DNA of 64,000 nt from positions 121,974,133 through 122,038,132 of the forward strand of contig OW121853.1 of NCBI GenBank assembly GCA_933228895.1, in the 5' to 3' direction. The DNA comes from Platycnemis pennipes (taxonomy: Eukaryota > Arthropoda > Insecta > Odonata > Platycnemididae). Shown piece after piece: positions 53,361 through 64,000 of the stretch. A model generated the notes under the pieces. That model did no database searches, was not told the DNA's origin, and saw only the letters and a list, made by a program, of their open reading frames with translations. The position numbers and the translations under genes were made by a program. The stretch's first letter is position 1, and every line of letters starts with the position of its first letter.

Positions 53361-53580
53361 CTACCTACATCTACATAATACCCTGCAAGCCACCATACAG
53401 GTGTGTGGCAGGGGGAGAACTCTCATCAAACATGCACTACATATCATGCATAAAAAGAATTAGTATATATATAGGTACTATTCAAAACTACACATTTAAA
53501 AAAAGATAAAAATAGCAAAGCCTATATGCAAAAACATGCTGTTAGTTGGGCTAGGTTTAAGTCCTTATACCAACATGCAG
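53361..53580 (-). mobile_element. CR1/Jockey-like LINE, family B, 3' UTR copy
   Basis: A complete 3' UTR with tail (ACATCTACATAATACC at 53367) and hairpin (GCCACCATACAGGTGTGTGGC), truncated at CCAACATGCAG. It lies head to head with the plus-strand tail that follows. Confidence 0.8.
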
Positions 53581-53627
53581 TCTTTATACCTAACTTGTTT
53601 CTATAAAGTAGGATCATTGTGCCTCTT

Positions 53628-53723
53628 ATTAGTTGCATGTCATTAGTGTAGGCTTCTTGGTTTTCGCCCCCTGCCACACACCCTCGCGGTGACTCGCAGG
53701 GAATTACGTAGATGTAGATGTAG
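53628..53723 (+). mobile_element. CR1/Jockey-like LINE, family A-like tail
   Basis: TTAGTTGCATGTCATTAGTG, TCGCCCCCTGCCACACACCC and GCGGTGACTCGCAGGGAATT, then GTAGATGTAGATGTAG. The second side of the hairpin has changed from GGTGGCTTGCAGGG to GGTGACTCGCAGGG. About 95 bp remain. Confidence 0.75.
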
Positions 53724-54273
53724 CACTCCTCCTTTGTGGATATTGTTTTATCATGGAGCAGAAATTAAAGGCAGTTTTTTAATCCCAATTAATGACAAAT
53801 TTACCCCTGGACCTTCCTCGGAGGGCTGGCAGAACCCCCGCCATGGAATCACCCACATGGGGCATCAATAAAAGGCATCATTGCGCAAAGGGGAACGATT
53901 CACCACCATATGATTACGAAACAGACACTTTTTCCACACCAACTTCATCCCGGTCCCTCACTCAACTCGCCCCCTTTAACACTCTCCTCCAGAGAACTCA
54001 TTTGGGAGAGTAAGAAAGACTCCACGGAGGGCGTTCAGTTGTCTCGGGGCAGGCATCATCGCGCAAACGAGGATTGTGATCTCACCACGCGTAACTGAGT
54101 CGTGTAGGATGAGGAGTCGAGATTGAGGGAGCGATTATCCGCCGGAGAGAGCGGTCGCCACGCAACACGAGAAGGGAGGCTGGGCGAGGAAGAGTCGCTT
54201 ATCAACCGGACCACAGTCCACGACATCGGCGGCAGTCATCAATGCCCTCCTCCGCATCCGCAATCCTCAACCG
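53724..54273. other. Spacer, no gene seen
   Basis: Short plus frames of 60-73 codons, overlapping and unrecognised. Moderately CpG-rich from 54000. Confidence 0.45.
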
Positions 54274-54356
54274 GTCCCATCCCTTCCATTCCTATCCTTA
54301 TACCTTTCTACCCGGTTTGAAGCGCCTATTAGTGCGGAAACAGACTTGAAAACACC
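54274..54356 (+). mobile_element. SINE 3' end fragment
   Basis: CCCATCCCTTCCATTCCTAT, CCGGTTTGAAGCGCCTATTA and ACAGACTTGAAAACA match the 3' part of the SINE at 37806-38125. The tRNA-like head is absent. Confidence 0.65.
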
Positions 54357-54569
54357 CGTGAAAAAAAATCCTGAACCCGACTGACCACTTTCACCTTGGG
54401 GCTGATTCCCCTCCACCACCAGTGGCAACAGGAAGACCTATTTGCATTTTGAGGAAAAAGGTCCGATTCTTCGATCGGAAATGGATATTAGTTTCAAATG
54501 ACCCTACAAACGCAAATAGGAAACACAATGCCTAACCTAAATCCAAAAACAACACGATATTCACTTTTT

Positions 54570-55196
54570 AGAATATGCTGCCAGTGTATGGGATCCCTAC
54601 GAAATCGGTCTAAATAACGAACTTGAACGTGTGCAGCGAAGATTGGCAAGATTTGTAAAAGGACGGTATGATAACATAATTAGCGTAACCAGTCTATTAA
54701 ATGAATTAAATTGGGAATCATTGTCAGATCACAGATAGAAATTTAGACTTAATATCTTAAACAAATTCCGAGACCATATTTTCAGTGATGATGTTCAAAA
54801 CATTTTGCGGACCCCAGCTTACTGTGGTAGACTGGACCATAATCACAAAATTAGATGAATTGATTGCCGAACTGACAGATTCAAAATGTCCTTTTTTTCC
54901 TCGTACTATTAGGGATATGAATAACGGTAAACATATCCAGTACGAGTGTAGCAATGGATAACATTGGTGGCTGCATGTTGGTATAAGGACTTAAAGCTAA
55001 CCCAACTAACAGCATTTTTTTGCATGTATGCTTTGCTATTTTTATCTTTTTTTAAATAGTGTAGTTTTGTACAGTACCTACCTATATAAATACTAATCCT
55101 TTTTTATGCATGATATGTAGTGCATGTTTGGTGAGAATTCACCCCCTGCCACACACTTTTATGGTTGCTTGCAGGGTATTATGTTGATGTAGATGT
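54570..55196 (+). mobile_element. CR1/Jockey-like LINE, family B, 5'-truncated copy
   Basis: Coding similarity starts at EYAASVWDPYEIGLNNELER, then VQRRLARFVKGRYDNIISVT and LNWESLSDH, followed by a TAG stop at the RRLKF position (54736-54738). It continues as FRLNILNKFRDHIFSDDVQN and CRTDRFKMSFF, with a T insertion before FPRTIRDMNNGKHIQYECSN. The 3' UTR is complete. The hairpin loop is TTTTATGGTTGC and the tail TTGATGTAGATG. Sequence upstream of EYAAS is unrelated. Confidence 0.85.
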
Positions 55197-55969
55197 GCCA
55201 TCGAGCCAAATACCAGCTCGCACTTATAATCACGAATATTTCAGGGTTGATTATTCGGTAAGAATCGATTCGAAGAATGGAAGTATATTTTAAGCGATAT
55301 TAGCTTTACTTGAATGCAATGGAGCTATGAAACTTATTGCGGAATTACGAAACTTTAATTCGAAGTATCTTGTAAATGCGTGCCTTGTAAGTCACTAATT
55401 ACATTTCACAGTCATCAGTTTTTGGTTAAATGTGCAGAGTGAAATCTAGTACCTCAAAAGTTAAAATGTGTAAAAAATCCGCAGAAATGGGAAGAAGCTC
55501 TCACCTTAATGTTGCAATCCTTCTGTACAACCTTCTCCGCGGTAATGGGGGATACCTAGAGGCCGAAAAACAAGTATTTACTCCGCATTACCGTACCATT
55601 CCCTTTTTTCGCTGCTCTTCAGTTTCAGTTCCCCTATCTCCCGTAAACTACCACAGATTGGATGGTAATTAGTGAACTTTGGTTTCCAGGCATATGTGCA
55701 TGTTTTTTTCTGGTGAGTTCAAACCTTGATGCGAGAATAACTTAGGTTCAAATCTAGCCGCATCTTTTCAGATGTAGTGCCAAGTCTATGTTCAGACATT
55801 ACAGTTTTGTTTTGATCCCTTGATTTTAGCAGTTTCTGATTCGATGGATACTGAAGTTTGAACGTTTTGCACAAGGCATAATAGAAGACTCTGGAAGCGA
55901 GGATGAGATGTTTCTGAGTGTTAAAAGAGGCTCTACCTTCTAGGCTAAATGACGTTAACGTCCAACACC
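55197..55969. other. Spacer, no gene seen
   Basis: Holds the partial third copy of the 46131-type repeat near 55640. No frame recognised. Confidence 0.45.
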
Positions 55970-56279
55970 GCTGACAGATTCAAAATATCCTTTTTTCCTC
56001 GTACAATTAGAGATATGAATCAGTAAATATATGTCCAATACGAGTGAATCAATCCATAGCATAGGTAGTTGCATGTTGGTATAAGGACTTGAAGGTAACC
56101 CAATTAACAGCACGTTTTTGCATGCTTACTTCGCTATTTTTATCTTTTTAAATAGTGCAGTTTAGACTAAAATATTAATACTTATCCTTTTAAATGCATA
56201 TAGTGCATGTTTGGTGAAAATTCACTCCCTGCCACACACATTTGTGGCAGCTTGCAGGGTATTAAGTAGATGTAGATGA
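55970..56279 (+). mobile_element. CR1/Jockey-like LINE, family B, 3' end
   Basis: The copy begins CTGACAGATTCAAAATATCC (TDRFKISFF, with a one-base frame slip in the T run). It keeps FPRTIRDMN in another frame, then the 3' UTR, a hairpin with altered right side (GGCAGCTTGCAGGG) and a GTAGATGTAGATG tail. Confidence 0.8.
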
Positions 56280-58082
56280 ATGCGGTAACGTTTAAAATGC
56301 TATCTTCACAGCCTTATCATATATATGCCATCAAATACTGCCACCAGTGGCAGTAAGGTGGAATTTCGAACCGGGGATGCATAGTTCTTTTCAGAAATTT
56401 GAAACATCTCCGCGTGCCTCGGATGATAAAGAAAAAAAATGTTGAGGCACTCCAGTCGTTCCCAACTCTCAATAAACGCAGAGATTCCAGAACAAGAACG
56501 TTGGCCGACCTTCCGAGAGGGACGCAAAAAAGTAATTCCATCCAGAGGGAACCCACATTGAGGAGAGTCGTCTAGTGCGCTCATAAAGACGCTCGCCAAA
56601 GAAAGAGTAAGTGATCTCAACTGGTTTTCCCATTCGCCGTGAGAGGGAGAAACCTCAGACCGCTGCAATTCCCCCGAACCGACAGCTCGGCAATGGAATT
56701 GCCCGCTTCACGCGATCCACTCCCCTGAATTCCACAAAAACTTCGCACTCAACTACGGCAACATTCACTACATAAGGCAATCGTTAAATATTTAAAAAAA
56801 ACATCTCAAAAAACTTTAACTAAATGTATTTGCTAAATGAGCTTAGATTATTTGGAGTGCTTATCAGATACTTTGCGCTTTTTAAGAGAAGAGCGCATTG
56901 AAAAACGAAAAAAATTTAGCAGGATAAAAACATAATCTCCCTAATTTTTTTGCTTTTTATACTGTTGTAATGTAAAGTTATCTAACGATTATTTTCGTTG
57001 AACTGAAACACTTTCAAGTGGAAAATTCAAGTTGAATATGTTATAATGTAACGAAATTATTGGTAAATAAATACTCTTACACACGAAGAAAAAGTTGTGA
57101 TTGCATCTCGATTTTCAAAAATGGTCCACTTCGGATAATATGATGATAAATTTTAACTTGCTGAAATGGCTCGCTCATAATACATCCGTCGATAAGCGTG
57201 CATGAAAATATAGGGAAAATTTATATTTGAAAAATTTTCCAACAGGAGTCCTTTGTGAAATTGAAGATTACGTCAACTTTTATAACATTTATAACATTTA
57301 AAAAATATGATTTACGTTTGAGCATCTCCACCATCTCAAGCATATAACAACGTTACAAATACACAGCCTTATATATGCACTTGCATGCGTCTGTGAACGA
57401 GGTCTATAGCGTTTGGCAAAACAGACGGTTTAAGTTTTAAGAGAAGTGAACACCCTTGAGTGATACTCTATAAGTCACCCACTTAGCATTTAGAAGGGAT
57501 CTTAATTAAAATTAACTCCATAAACCACGTTTTTAGGGAGGGAGCCTAAATAGAAGTTGTATGAATCTGTCTGCTAGATCCATATTTCAATCCTTATGCT
57601 GAAAATTTAATCGGTCACAAAATGACTTAGTTATTCATATTTCCATCGCCTGTTTGGATACCAAAGTTAAGATGAATTTACTCTTAGGGATTCAATATAT
57701 TTTCAGCCTAATGTCTGATAACGTTACTATCATTCATGTTTTCGACATTGGCTTGAGGTAAAACGTCGTAAACAGTACAAAATCTTCGTTCTCCATAGCT
57801 ACTGATATTCGCTCCACACATTATAAATACCTTATCAAAATAACGTCAAAATATATCGTAATGATATCACATTATAAATTCCTAGTCAAAATGATATCGC
57901 AATGATCTCAAGTACCAGTTATGCACAAAATTTATTGTTCAACCCGAAGATCGGTTTCTGATAGGTGAGGGTAGAGCTCACCTCGTACTAAGTAAGCAAT
58001 TAGCGGGTAAAATTCGCACATTCAGTGTAAGGGGTCAGTTTCTTTTCCTGGGCCACGAAGTTTCGAAACGCAGAAAATCAAA
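56280..58082. other. Spacer, no gene seen
   Basis: A 120-codon minus frame (56306-56668) has no recognised domain. Near 56357 the minus strand shows CCGGTTCGAAATTCC, a B-box-like word, so the segment may be SINE-derived. A 51-bp imperfect tandem duplication lies at about 57817-57915 (CACATTATAAAT units). Confidence 0.4.
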
Positions 58083-58196
58083 TAGCAGGATTTTAGGTGA
58101 GGGTATCCAAAAAGGCTTCTACTCGGGATTTGAGCTCGGGACCCTCCGGTCAGTAGGTGACCGCTTGACCCACTAGGCTACCACGACCCCGTGTAC
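58083..58196 (-). mobile_element. tRNA-derived SINE head or tRNA pseudogene
   Basis: On the minus strand TAGCCTAGTGGG fits the A box fully. GAGCTCAAATCCC, about 35 bp on, is a diverged B box. Between them CGGTCACCTACTGACCG forms an anticodon-arm-like hairpin. The right spacing and partial folding indicate a tRNA ancestor. No known anticodon identity is claimed. Confidence 0.5.
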
Positions 58197-58226
58197 CCTA
58201 AATGGAGCATTAAAAAAGAGAAGAAG

Positions 58227-58769
58227 CTACGTTCTCCCACTAATACAGATTGAGGTATCGAAGAGCGTGTTTGAAGCGAAGGATGATTTTAAAGGAGGAA
58301 AATTCGAGAGACAACGATGCGTCGTTTGCGGGGGATGGTCGCAGGGGTTTGCGAAACGCATCACAGCATATTGACCGGCGTTCGGAGAAGCTTCACTGGA
58401 GTGTGGAGGAAGTTTTGATGAAGCGGAAACACACAAAAACCAAATTTGAAACCCCTCATCCCCTACCACATTCACTTCACATTTCACAAATCCTCGAAAA
58501 CCTTCCCCACGGAGTATTACCCCATAGCGCGAAGAAGAGTTTGCGCTAAAAACCAAATCCCCCTGCAATCCTTTTCCCGTAAGCATCGCCGATCTCTGCA
58601 AACACTTCCATTGGGGCATACGCCGCAGAAAAAGCTGGATTTTTGGAAGAGAATCGCTAAATAATAACGTGGCAATCACCAACGGAGGTAGAGCTCGTTC
58701 AATTTCGTAAAAAGCCCCGGAATACGCATCGCTAATCCCGAAACGGCAAGGCAAGTCACGAACTCTCAA
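58227..58769 (-). CDS. Unrecognised 180-codon frame
   Basis: This is the longest open frame in the window after the RT fragment. It reads MRVRDLPCRFGISDAYSGAF at the start and ends in TSICISGRT. It has no obvious signal peptide, transmembrane helix or motif. Cysteines are scattered, and the residues do not resemble an RT, a transposase or another family I know. Two plus frames of 72 and 99 codons overlap it, and the region is moderately GC-rich, so chance or an old repeat is as likely as a gene. A tRNA-like SINE head lies directly downstream of its stop, which would suit a repeat-derived block. Confidence 0.2.
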   Translation of the reverse strand: MRVRDLPCRFGISDAYSGAFYEIERALPPLVIATLLFSDSLPKIQLFLRRMPQWKCLQRSAMLTGKGLQGDLVFSANSSSRYGVILRGEGFRGFVKCEVNVVGDEGFQIWFLCVSASSKLPPHSSEASPNAGQYAVMRFANPCDHPPQTTHRCLSNFPPLKSSFASNTLFDTSICISGRT

Positions 58770-61700
58770 AAACTTTAATCCCCGCTACTGCCTAATGAAT
58801 TCAAACGGATTTAGGGAATCTTCAGGATAAAGACACAGCGCCAGTGCGAAGGTAAATCGAAGGTTCCACAATCGCACGCTAACGCCACGCGAAGAACTGC
58901 AATGCGGTTCCAAAGAAATACGAATGCGAAAAAAAACAATGTTCGCGAAAAGAGTATTTTTTCGTGTTTCATATTCGCATGTTAAGGAGGGGGAAAGGGT
59001 CTTTTACAATCATTGGCTTTCAATCAACAGCAAAATGCTGATGAAGATGATAATAATTCATGAATTGGCGAGATACTCTCTATTAGTTTTGACGCATTTT
59101 CCAAAACCGTTAGAGAATGGGGGCGTTTACTCGGAACCGAGATCGCAATTCTGTACAGGAAATCGTTAGATGGAAACCAAAAAATAATTTTAGTGAAAAA
59201 ATTAATCTTCTAACCACAACCATTCACTCATAAATCAAAAATTAAAATATGCAAAAGGTGACGCCCATCGAAAAAGCTGCTGTGATAAAATTGACGTCAT
59301 TTTATCACGTCCTTGACTGCTTTTCGTGGAAGGGAAGGGAGTGGAGGGGGGTTCTCGGAAGGTCCGCTCGAACAGATGCTGTCGCAACTGTACTATTGGC
59401 AGATTCAGCTGTGTCCCCCCCCCCCCCCCATTGCGATAAGACGAAGTAGCTTCGTAGGCTCAGTTGTGATTGGACGAAGTCGATATACGTCAGAGGTTGC
59501 ACCACGCCCACTTTTCCGAAAGCGTTTAAAAACATCAGTTTTTCGCCGCTGATAACTCTAAAAATCATTGACGGATCAAAAAACGGAAAAACATGGGTCT
59601 TTTTATTTTACAAACTCTATCAGATTCGGCAATAAAAAATATGGTAAACGACCCCATTATAACTCAAAGGATAAATATATTAGTCTATTATCGTGTCACG
59701 ATGTCTTGCTAGAGTAACTTGCATAACCACGGAAGCCGGTTCATAACCACTCATCATCCCTTAGCTTCCTCCGTATTGATTGGCAGTGATTTCTTAAGAT
59801 TACCTGGCTGTTCGAGAGGCGTATTGCATAATTATGAGTGCGTCACGGTGAGCTCTTGGGAATAGTTCACACATGACGGGGAGCGGATAGCAGCTGGGTC
59901 CATCCAGAGCAGTACAAACGATTTGTCGCCGTAAGCAAGCAATTATTATTAAACTCATGGCGGTGTGAGAGAGATTTATAAGAACGAATTTTTCCCAAAG
60001 ATGAAAGAATATTACTGACATTTTCTCCACTAAGTTAATACGATGTAATATATTACTTGGGTACCTATATATCACATGCACATTTATTACATAAAGCATG
60101 CACGGACAATAAATTTTCCCTCACGATATGCACTTAAATGAATCAAACCCAAGCAAACAAAATACACTTTTCTTCCGGCAGTTAACAGGCCACACACTTT
60201 TACACTTCCTTTTTTTTCCAGCCACTTCTTAAATGAAATCAGACACAACACAAATATACACTTCTCTTCCCTCAAGAATGCTTATTCACCCACACAGACA
60301 CCAACTAGCTCACAAATAATGCCCTTACTCAAGCACGCGTCACTTTTGCGTCTCCAAACCACCGCGTCTAACACACAACTCCATTCTCGCTGTCTCCTAT
60401 TGTTCCTTGATTACCAACGCTTGTTTACTTCCATTATTACACCTTGCATTGTTTATCTCGGCGGCTCAATTGTTATGTTACAACGAAAAACCCAGGAACT
60501 TGTGCTTCATGCGACTGATATTCCGAGAAGTTTACCCACAAATTCCCTCTAGTTTCGTCCATCGCTGTTAATTCTGCTTCCCAGACAGCAATACCTTTTC
60601 ACCAAATCAAGCTTTTGTACATAAATGGTCTCAGCCTTTTCTCATCTACCAACGGGATATTGGTATCATTTCCATTGCTCTACAGGTGATAACTTGTCAA
60701 TTGTTTTTCTATGATGGATAGTCATATTTAAACAGGTTTCTGTTTCGACATCTGCGCCAATAGCTATGCCATTAACATTCCTCACTTGAGGATATTCACA
60801 GCTGAAACCCTTTTTTCATATCTTGCATTCATTTCTCAAAAGTCTGCCATAAAAAGCAGGGGGCAGTTTAGATAAGAATATAGTGTCTTCTTCTAGACAT
60901 TCGAATGTGAGTAGTGCTATCATAAGAATGAGCCGCAAAAATACCAATGGAAGTCTCTTCCACGCACAGAGGCGGCTGCAGGCTCTCATATTATTTATCT
61001 GAAGTATTTGAAGACCCGGAGAGAACCCACGACATGAAGTCTTGCAGACTGGATACATGTAAGTCATAGGTCTCTGGTAAAGTTACCATCATTCACCTCA
61101 ACATATACAGCCATATGCGAAACACTGGAACGCGAATTTTTCAAGCTTTAACCTTTTTCCAACCAAAAATACGATGAAAAGCTTTTAAAAATACAGTTGG
61201 CGGAAATTGATTAAACTTCAAATAATCCGATTTCTAAACGAAGATTTTTAGTCATTCCAAACGCCTCAAATAAATTTCATATCGATTATAAATAGTGATA
61301 GCAGAAACATAATATTCTACCACTTAGAATTTTTCTGGATCTCCTCTACCTGACACCTCACAGACTCAGGGGATATGAGGAACTATTTTCTTTCATACAA
61401 CCTTCCTTCTTCCATAATTTCCCAATAAATCTACATCCGAAATCACATTTCCTCCCTCGCACCTCATACACCCACCAATTTCTATCGTCTCTATGAAGAG
61501 CCTCCTGCCCTATTTCACATCAGTCAATTATTATAACGTTCTCCATGTTTCTTTAAATCCTCATCTCCTAATCCTCTGGGCTTCAAAACTCATTCTTCTT
61601 TCTAAAAAACAACTCAAAGAAAACTACAACACCTCACATCGTGCTAATACCTGAGCTGACCCTTTAAACCAAGTCCATCTCAGTAAGACTCATGACATGC

Positions 61701-64000
61701 CTCAGATACAAATAATTCTGATTCCTTTCATCCCAACAATGATGAAAGAGGACATCTTTCAAGTAACAGATGTGCCGCCTAAGAAGAAAGGGCAATATCT
61801 CACACAACCAAAGCGTGGCACGAACAACATACTGTGAGGTGCGAAAGCGAAGGAGAGATGTACACTCGGGCAGAAAGCAAAGATGTGCAGGAAGAAACGC
61901 AGTGTCAACCAAACGAACGCCCCACATTACGGAAGAGTCTATTGATTAACCCATAAGACATGAGCACAGCTGCAAAGATGGGATACAAAAAGGATACATA
62001 GCCAAAAGAGGCAGTCATGAGATCCAAGCCTAATACGAGCATAATGATTATAGTCCCAACTGACTGACAATTGCCGCGCTGCTGCTTATTGAGATTCAGC
62101 TAAAGATCCAAATATTTATCATAATATTGCAATATATATAATTATCACTATTATAATATTAAAGGCACCATGGTACCGTCGAATAAAAAGTTAAATTCTA
62201 TGACTCCCATAAACATTTGTTCGGAGGTAGAATAATTCTGAGACAGGATATCTCCATCTAATTTACTCGACGCCCTAAGTTTTACTGAAATCGAATAAAT
62301 CATATGATACAAATTGGTAGATGAGGGAGTTTCTTCGCGGAAGTAACAGTGACACACATTCGTCAAATAAAGTGGCCATTTTTGAAAACCATTGAAATAA
62401 GAGATGGCAAAATTTCTTCAGGAGATTCAGTGACAAGATCATATTTCGCCGCTTATCAGTTTCACACTACAGTGCTTTCTTCCTTATCGTATGGACGAGA
62501 CATCAAATACGCTATGGTAAGCAAGCCCCAGAATCTTGAAGTCATTACTATGTAAACCGCCATCAACCAACCAGTATCAGCTACATTCTTTGAGTGTTAA
62601 TAATTAAAACATCGAAAACAGGAATTATTTTCGAGTAGCTTTATAAATATTGCTTAACTTAAGCGTATTATCACTGCTATGAATTGCAGTACAGGCTGAG
62701 TGAACGCAATGCAAGAAATGTTTTTAAATAAATTTGCACTCGATTAACCTGATAAGTCATCTTCGCAACTTTCCCTTTTCAAACAGAGGCATCTAATCCG
62801 ATCTCATTTTTAATACCTATCGAGCAAGGGCCGATAACACTGAGACAGGTACTGATGCTTTGTAAATGGAAACGTTTCAGACGAATGGAGAAATACTTCC
62901 AGAAATTTACGCATTGATAATATTTGTGCTTCTAAAACTTGGAACATGCTGCAGAATTCATGCGGTGTAGCTATTTATTTGTAAAATAAAGGAGGAACGG
63001 AAGGAGTAAATAACAAGGGGCTTAGCGTGGATTGGTTAGGCTTTTTTGAAGTCTTCCTACCGCGAAATCATACAATTTGTGATCCCGTAGGATAGATGGA
63101 AGGACACAAATATTTGCTCGAGCACCGGTGGCCACTCAAGCCACTCGGCCAGTGGAAGGAAAATACAAGCAGGGGGAAAGGGGTGGAGCAGATTTCTTTC
63201 GAGACGTTTACCTTTATTTTCTCAAATGCTAACGCGAGACCTGGAATTGAGATAGAAAGGGACGGTTTCCTCCACTTAAAACAAATGATTCGACACACTG
63301 CGTACACAGGGATCCTTTATTTTTGGATCGGAGAAGACTCAATCGAGGAGAATGGCATGGAGAACCACTTTCACCAACGAACACTTTGTAACACCACACT
63401 TGCAGACGCATACATGCTTTTCCTCTATAGCGATTACGATCGCCATTTTATTATTGGTGCCTTGACTTCACCCACGAAGGCTTCGTGACCCTGCTAACCC
63501 AACCGTGCTGATCCGCGGTAACCAGTTTTTCAATGACCTCGCGACTGGCCTTTTTAGAATAATAATTGAGAAAATATTAGGAGAGAGTGAAGAGATTTAA
63601 GAAGGTATGTAGCTAAAACGCTAATGATTTAGCTTCTCGGGCATGAAGTAAGTTGTCAATCCTCGAATAAAAACAAAGCTTTTTCCATTTCCCGAGCCTT
63701 AAGCCAGGCGTCCGAGCTTTAAGCCGGGATAGTGCATAAATCATGAATTATGTCTATAAAATAAACGATAACAGCCAAATGGGGAAATGGGAAGTTTTTC
63801 AACACTAACCGTTTAATGATAATTAATTTGACGCATCTTAGCTCACGAATGACACGAGAATGAGATGCGAGAGAAATCGCAAATGTTGGAAACTTTGTCG
63901 CCATTTACACAACGTTGACAGCGTTTTACTTTATCGATCATAGAGCCGGCGAAAAACGTTTTTATTCCATACTTCAAAACAGTGTCTATCAGCGAGAGCC
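58770..64000. other. Long spacer, no convincing gene
   Basis: Frames of 60-130 codons occur; the largest is plus 63096-63488, with a 79-codon and a 60-codon minus frame over it. None is recognised. A 15-C run lies at 59415-59429. A 20-bp near-tandem repeat (CCGAGCYTTAAGCCRGG) is at 63692-63728. No LINE tail, TIR or tRNA-like box is recognised in this stretch. Confidence 0.4.

Noticed and set aside
59415..59429. Run of 15 C as a structural signal
   Set aside because: A simple mononucleotide repeat; nothing around it suggests a function, and length may vary by sequencing error.
63096..63488. 130-codon plus frame
   Set aside because: No recognisable domain, opposed by two minus frames, and ordinary composition; insufficient for a gene call.

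Overview
This 64-kb window looks like gene-poor nuclear DNA of an arthropod, probably an insect. I infer that from its contents: many 5'-truncated non-LTR retrotransposons (a CR1/Jockey-like group and an RTE-like group), tRNA-derived SINEs, and hAT-type and other terminal-inverted-repeat (TIR) miniature elements. There is no bacterial operon structure, ribosome-binding-site pattern or dense coding. The species cannot be fixed from the sequence alone. I found no complete, convincing cellular protein-coding gene, no rRNA, no intact tRNA and no CRISPR array. Most open frames are chance frames in CpG-rich blocks or pieces of reverse transcriptase (RT) pseudogenes.

Layout. 1-9.5 kb: spacer with four TIR elements (1941-2764 hAT-like, 3473-3709, 5100-5842, 8059-8476 hAT-like). 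9.5-13 kb: two CR1-like copies, one keeping 252 codons of RT, a 195-bp short retroelement with a 12-bp target-site duplication (TSD), and the 3' end of a third LINE type. 13-18.7 kb: spacer with a composite palindrome, two more short retroelement copies with exact TSDs, and inverted CR1-like pieces. 18.7-24.7 kb: two RTE-like 3' ends (one with a 12-bp TSD), a SINE, a palindromic pair of CR1-like tails and another CR1-like copy. 24.7-37 kb: a 68-bp direct repeat, CR1-like copies, one TIR element nested inside another with a sister copy 2 kb away, a SINE and a GGGGCTAAATGG element. 37-41 kb: SINEs, a perfect hAT-type miniature element and a LINE 3' end. 41-47 kb: spacer. 47-48.6 kb: the longest CR1-like copy. 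48.6-52 kb: TE-poor DNA holding the best candidate for a cellular promoter (51.37-51.64 kb). 52-56.3 kb: a cluster of CR1-like tails. 56.3-64 kb: spacer.

The CR1-like copies fall into two families, here called A and B. They differ in protein and 3' UTR but end in the same stem-loop (CCCTGC...GCAGGG) followed by TGTAGA-type repeats. This fits a shared 3'-end recognition signal for the retrotransposition machinery. Nearly all copies are 5'-truncated and carry stops or frameshifts.

The most noteworthy observations are: (1) a short mobile family with a CTGAWGATG...GAAAMC core, three copies each bracketed by perfect 10-13 bp TSDs; (2) a 3' UTR hairpin in LINE type C whose stem differs by compensatory base pairs between two copies; (3) a nested TIR element whose empty site can be read from the second arm of the same host and from a sister copy; (4) palindromic or inverted arrangements of LINE ends; (5) a possible divergent housekeeping-type promoter near 51.5 kb.
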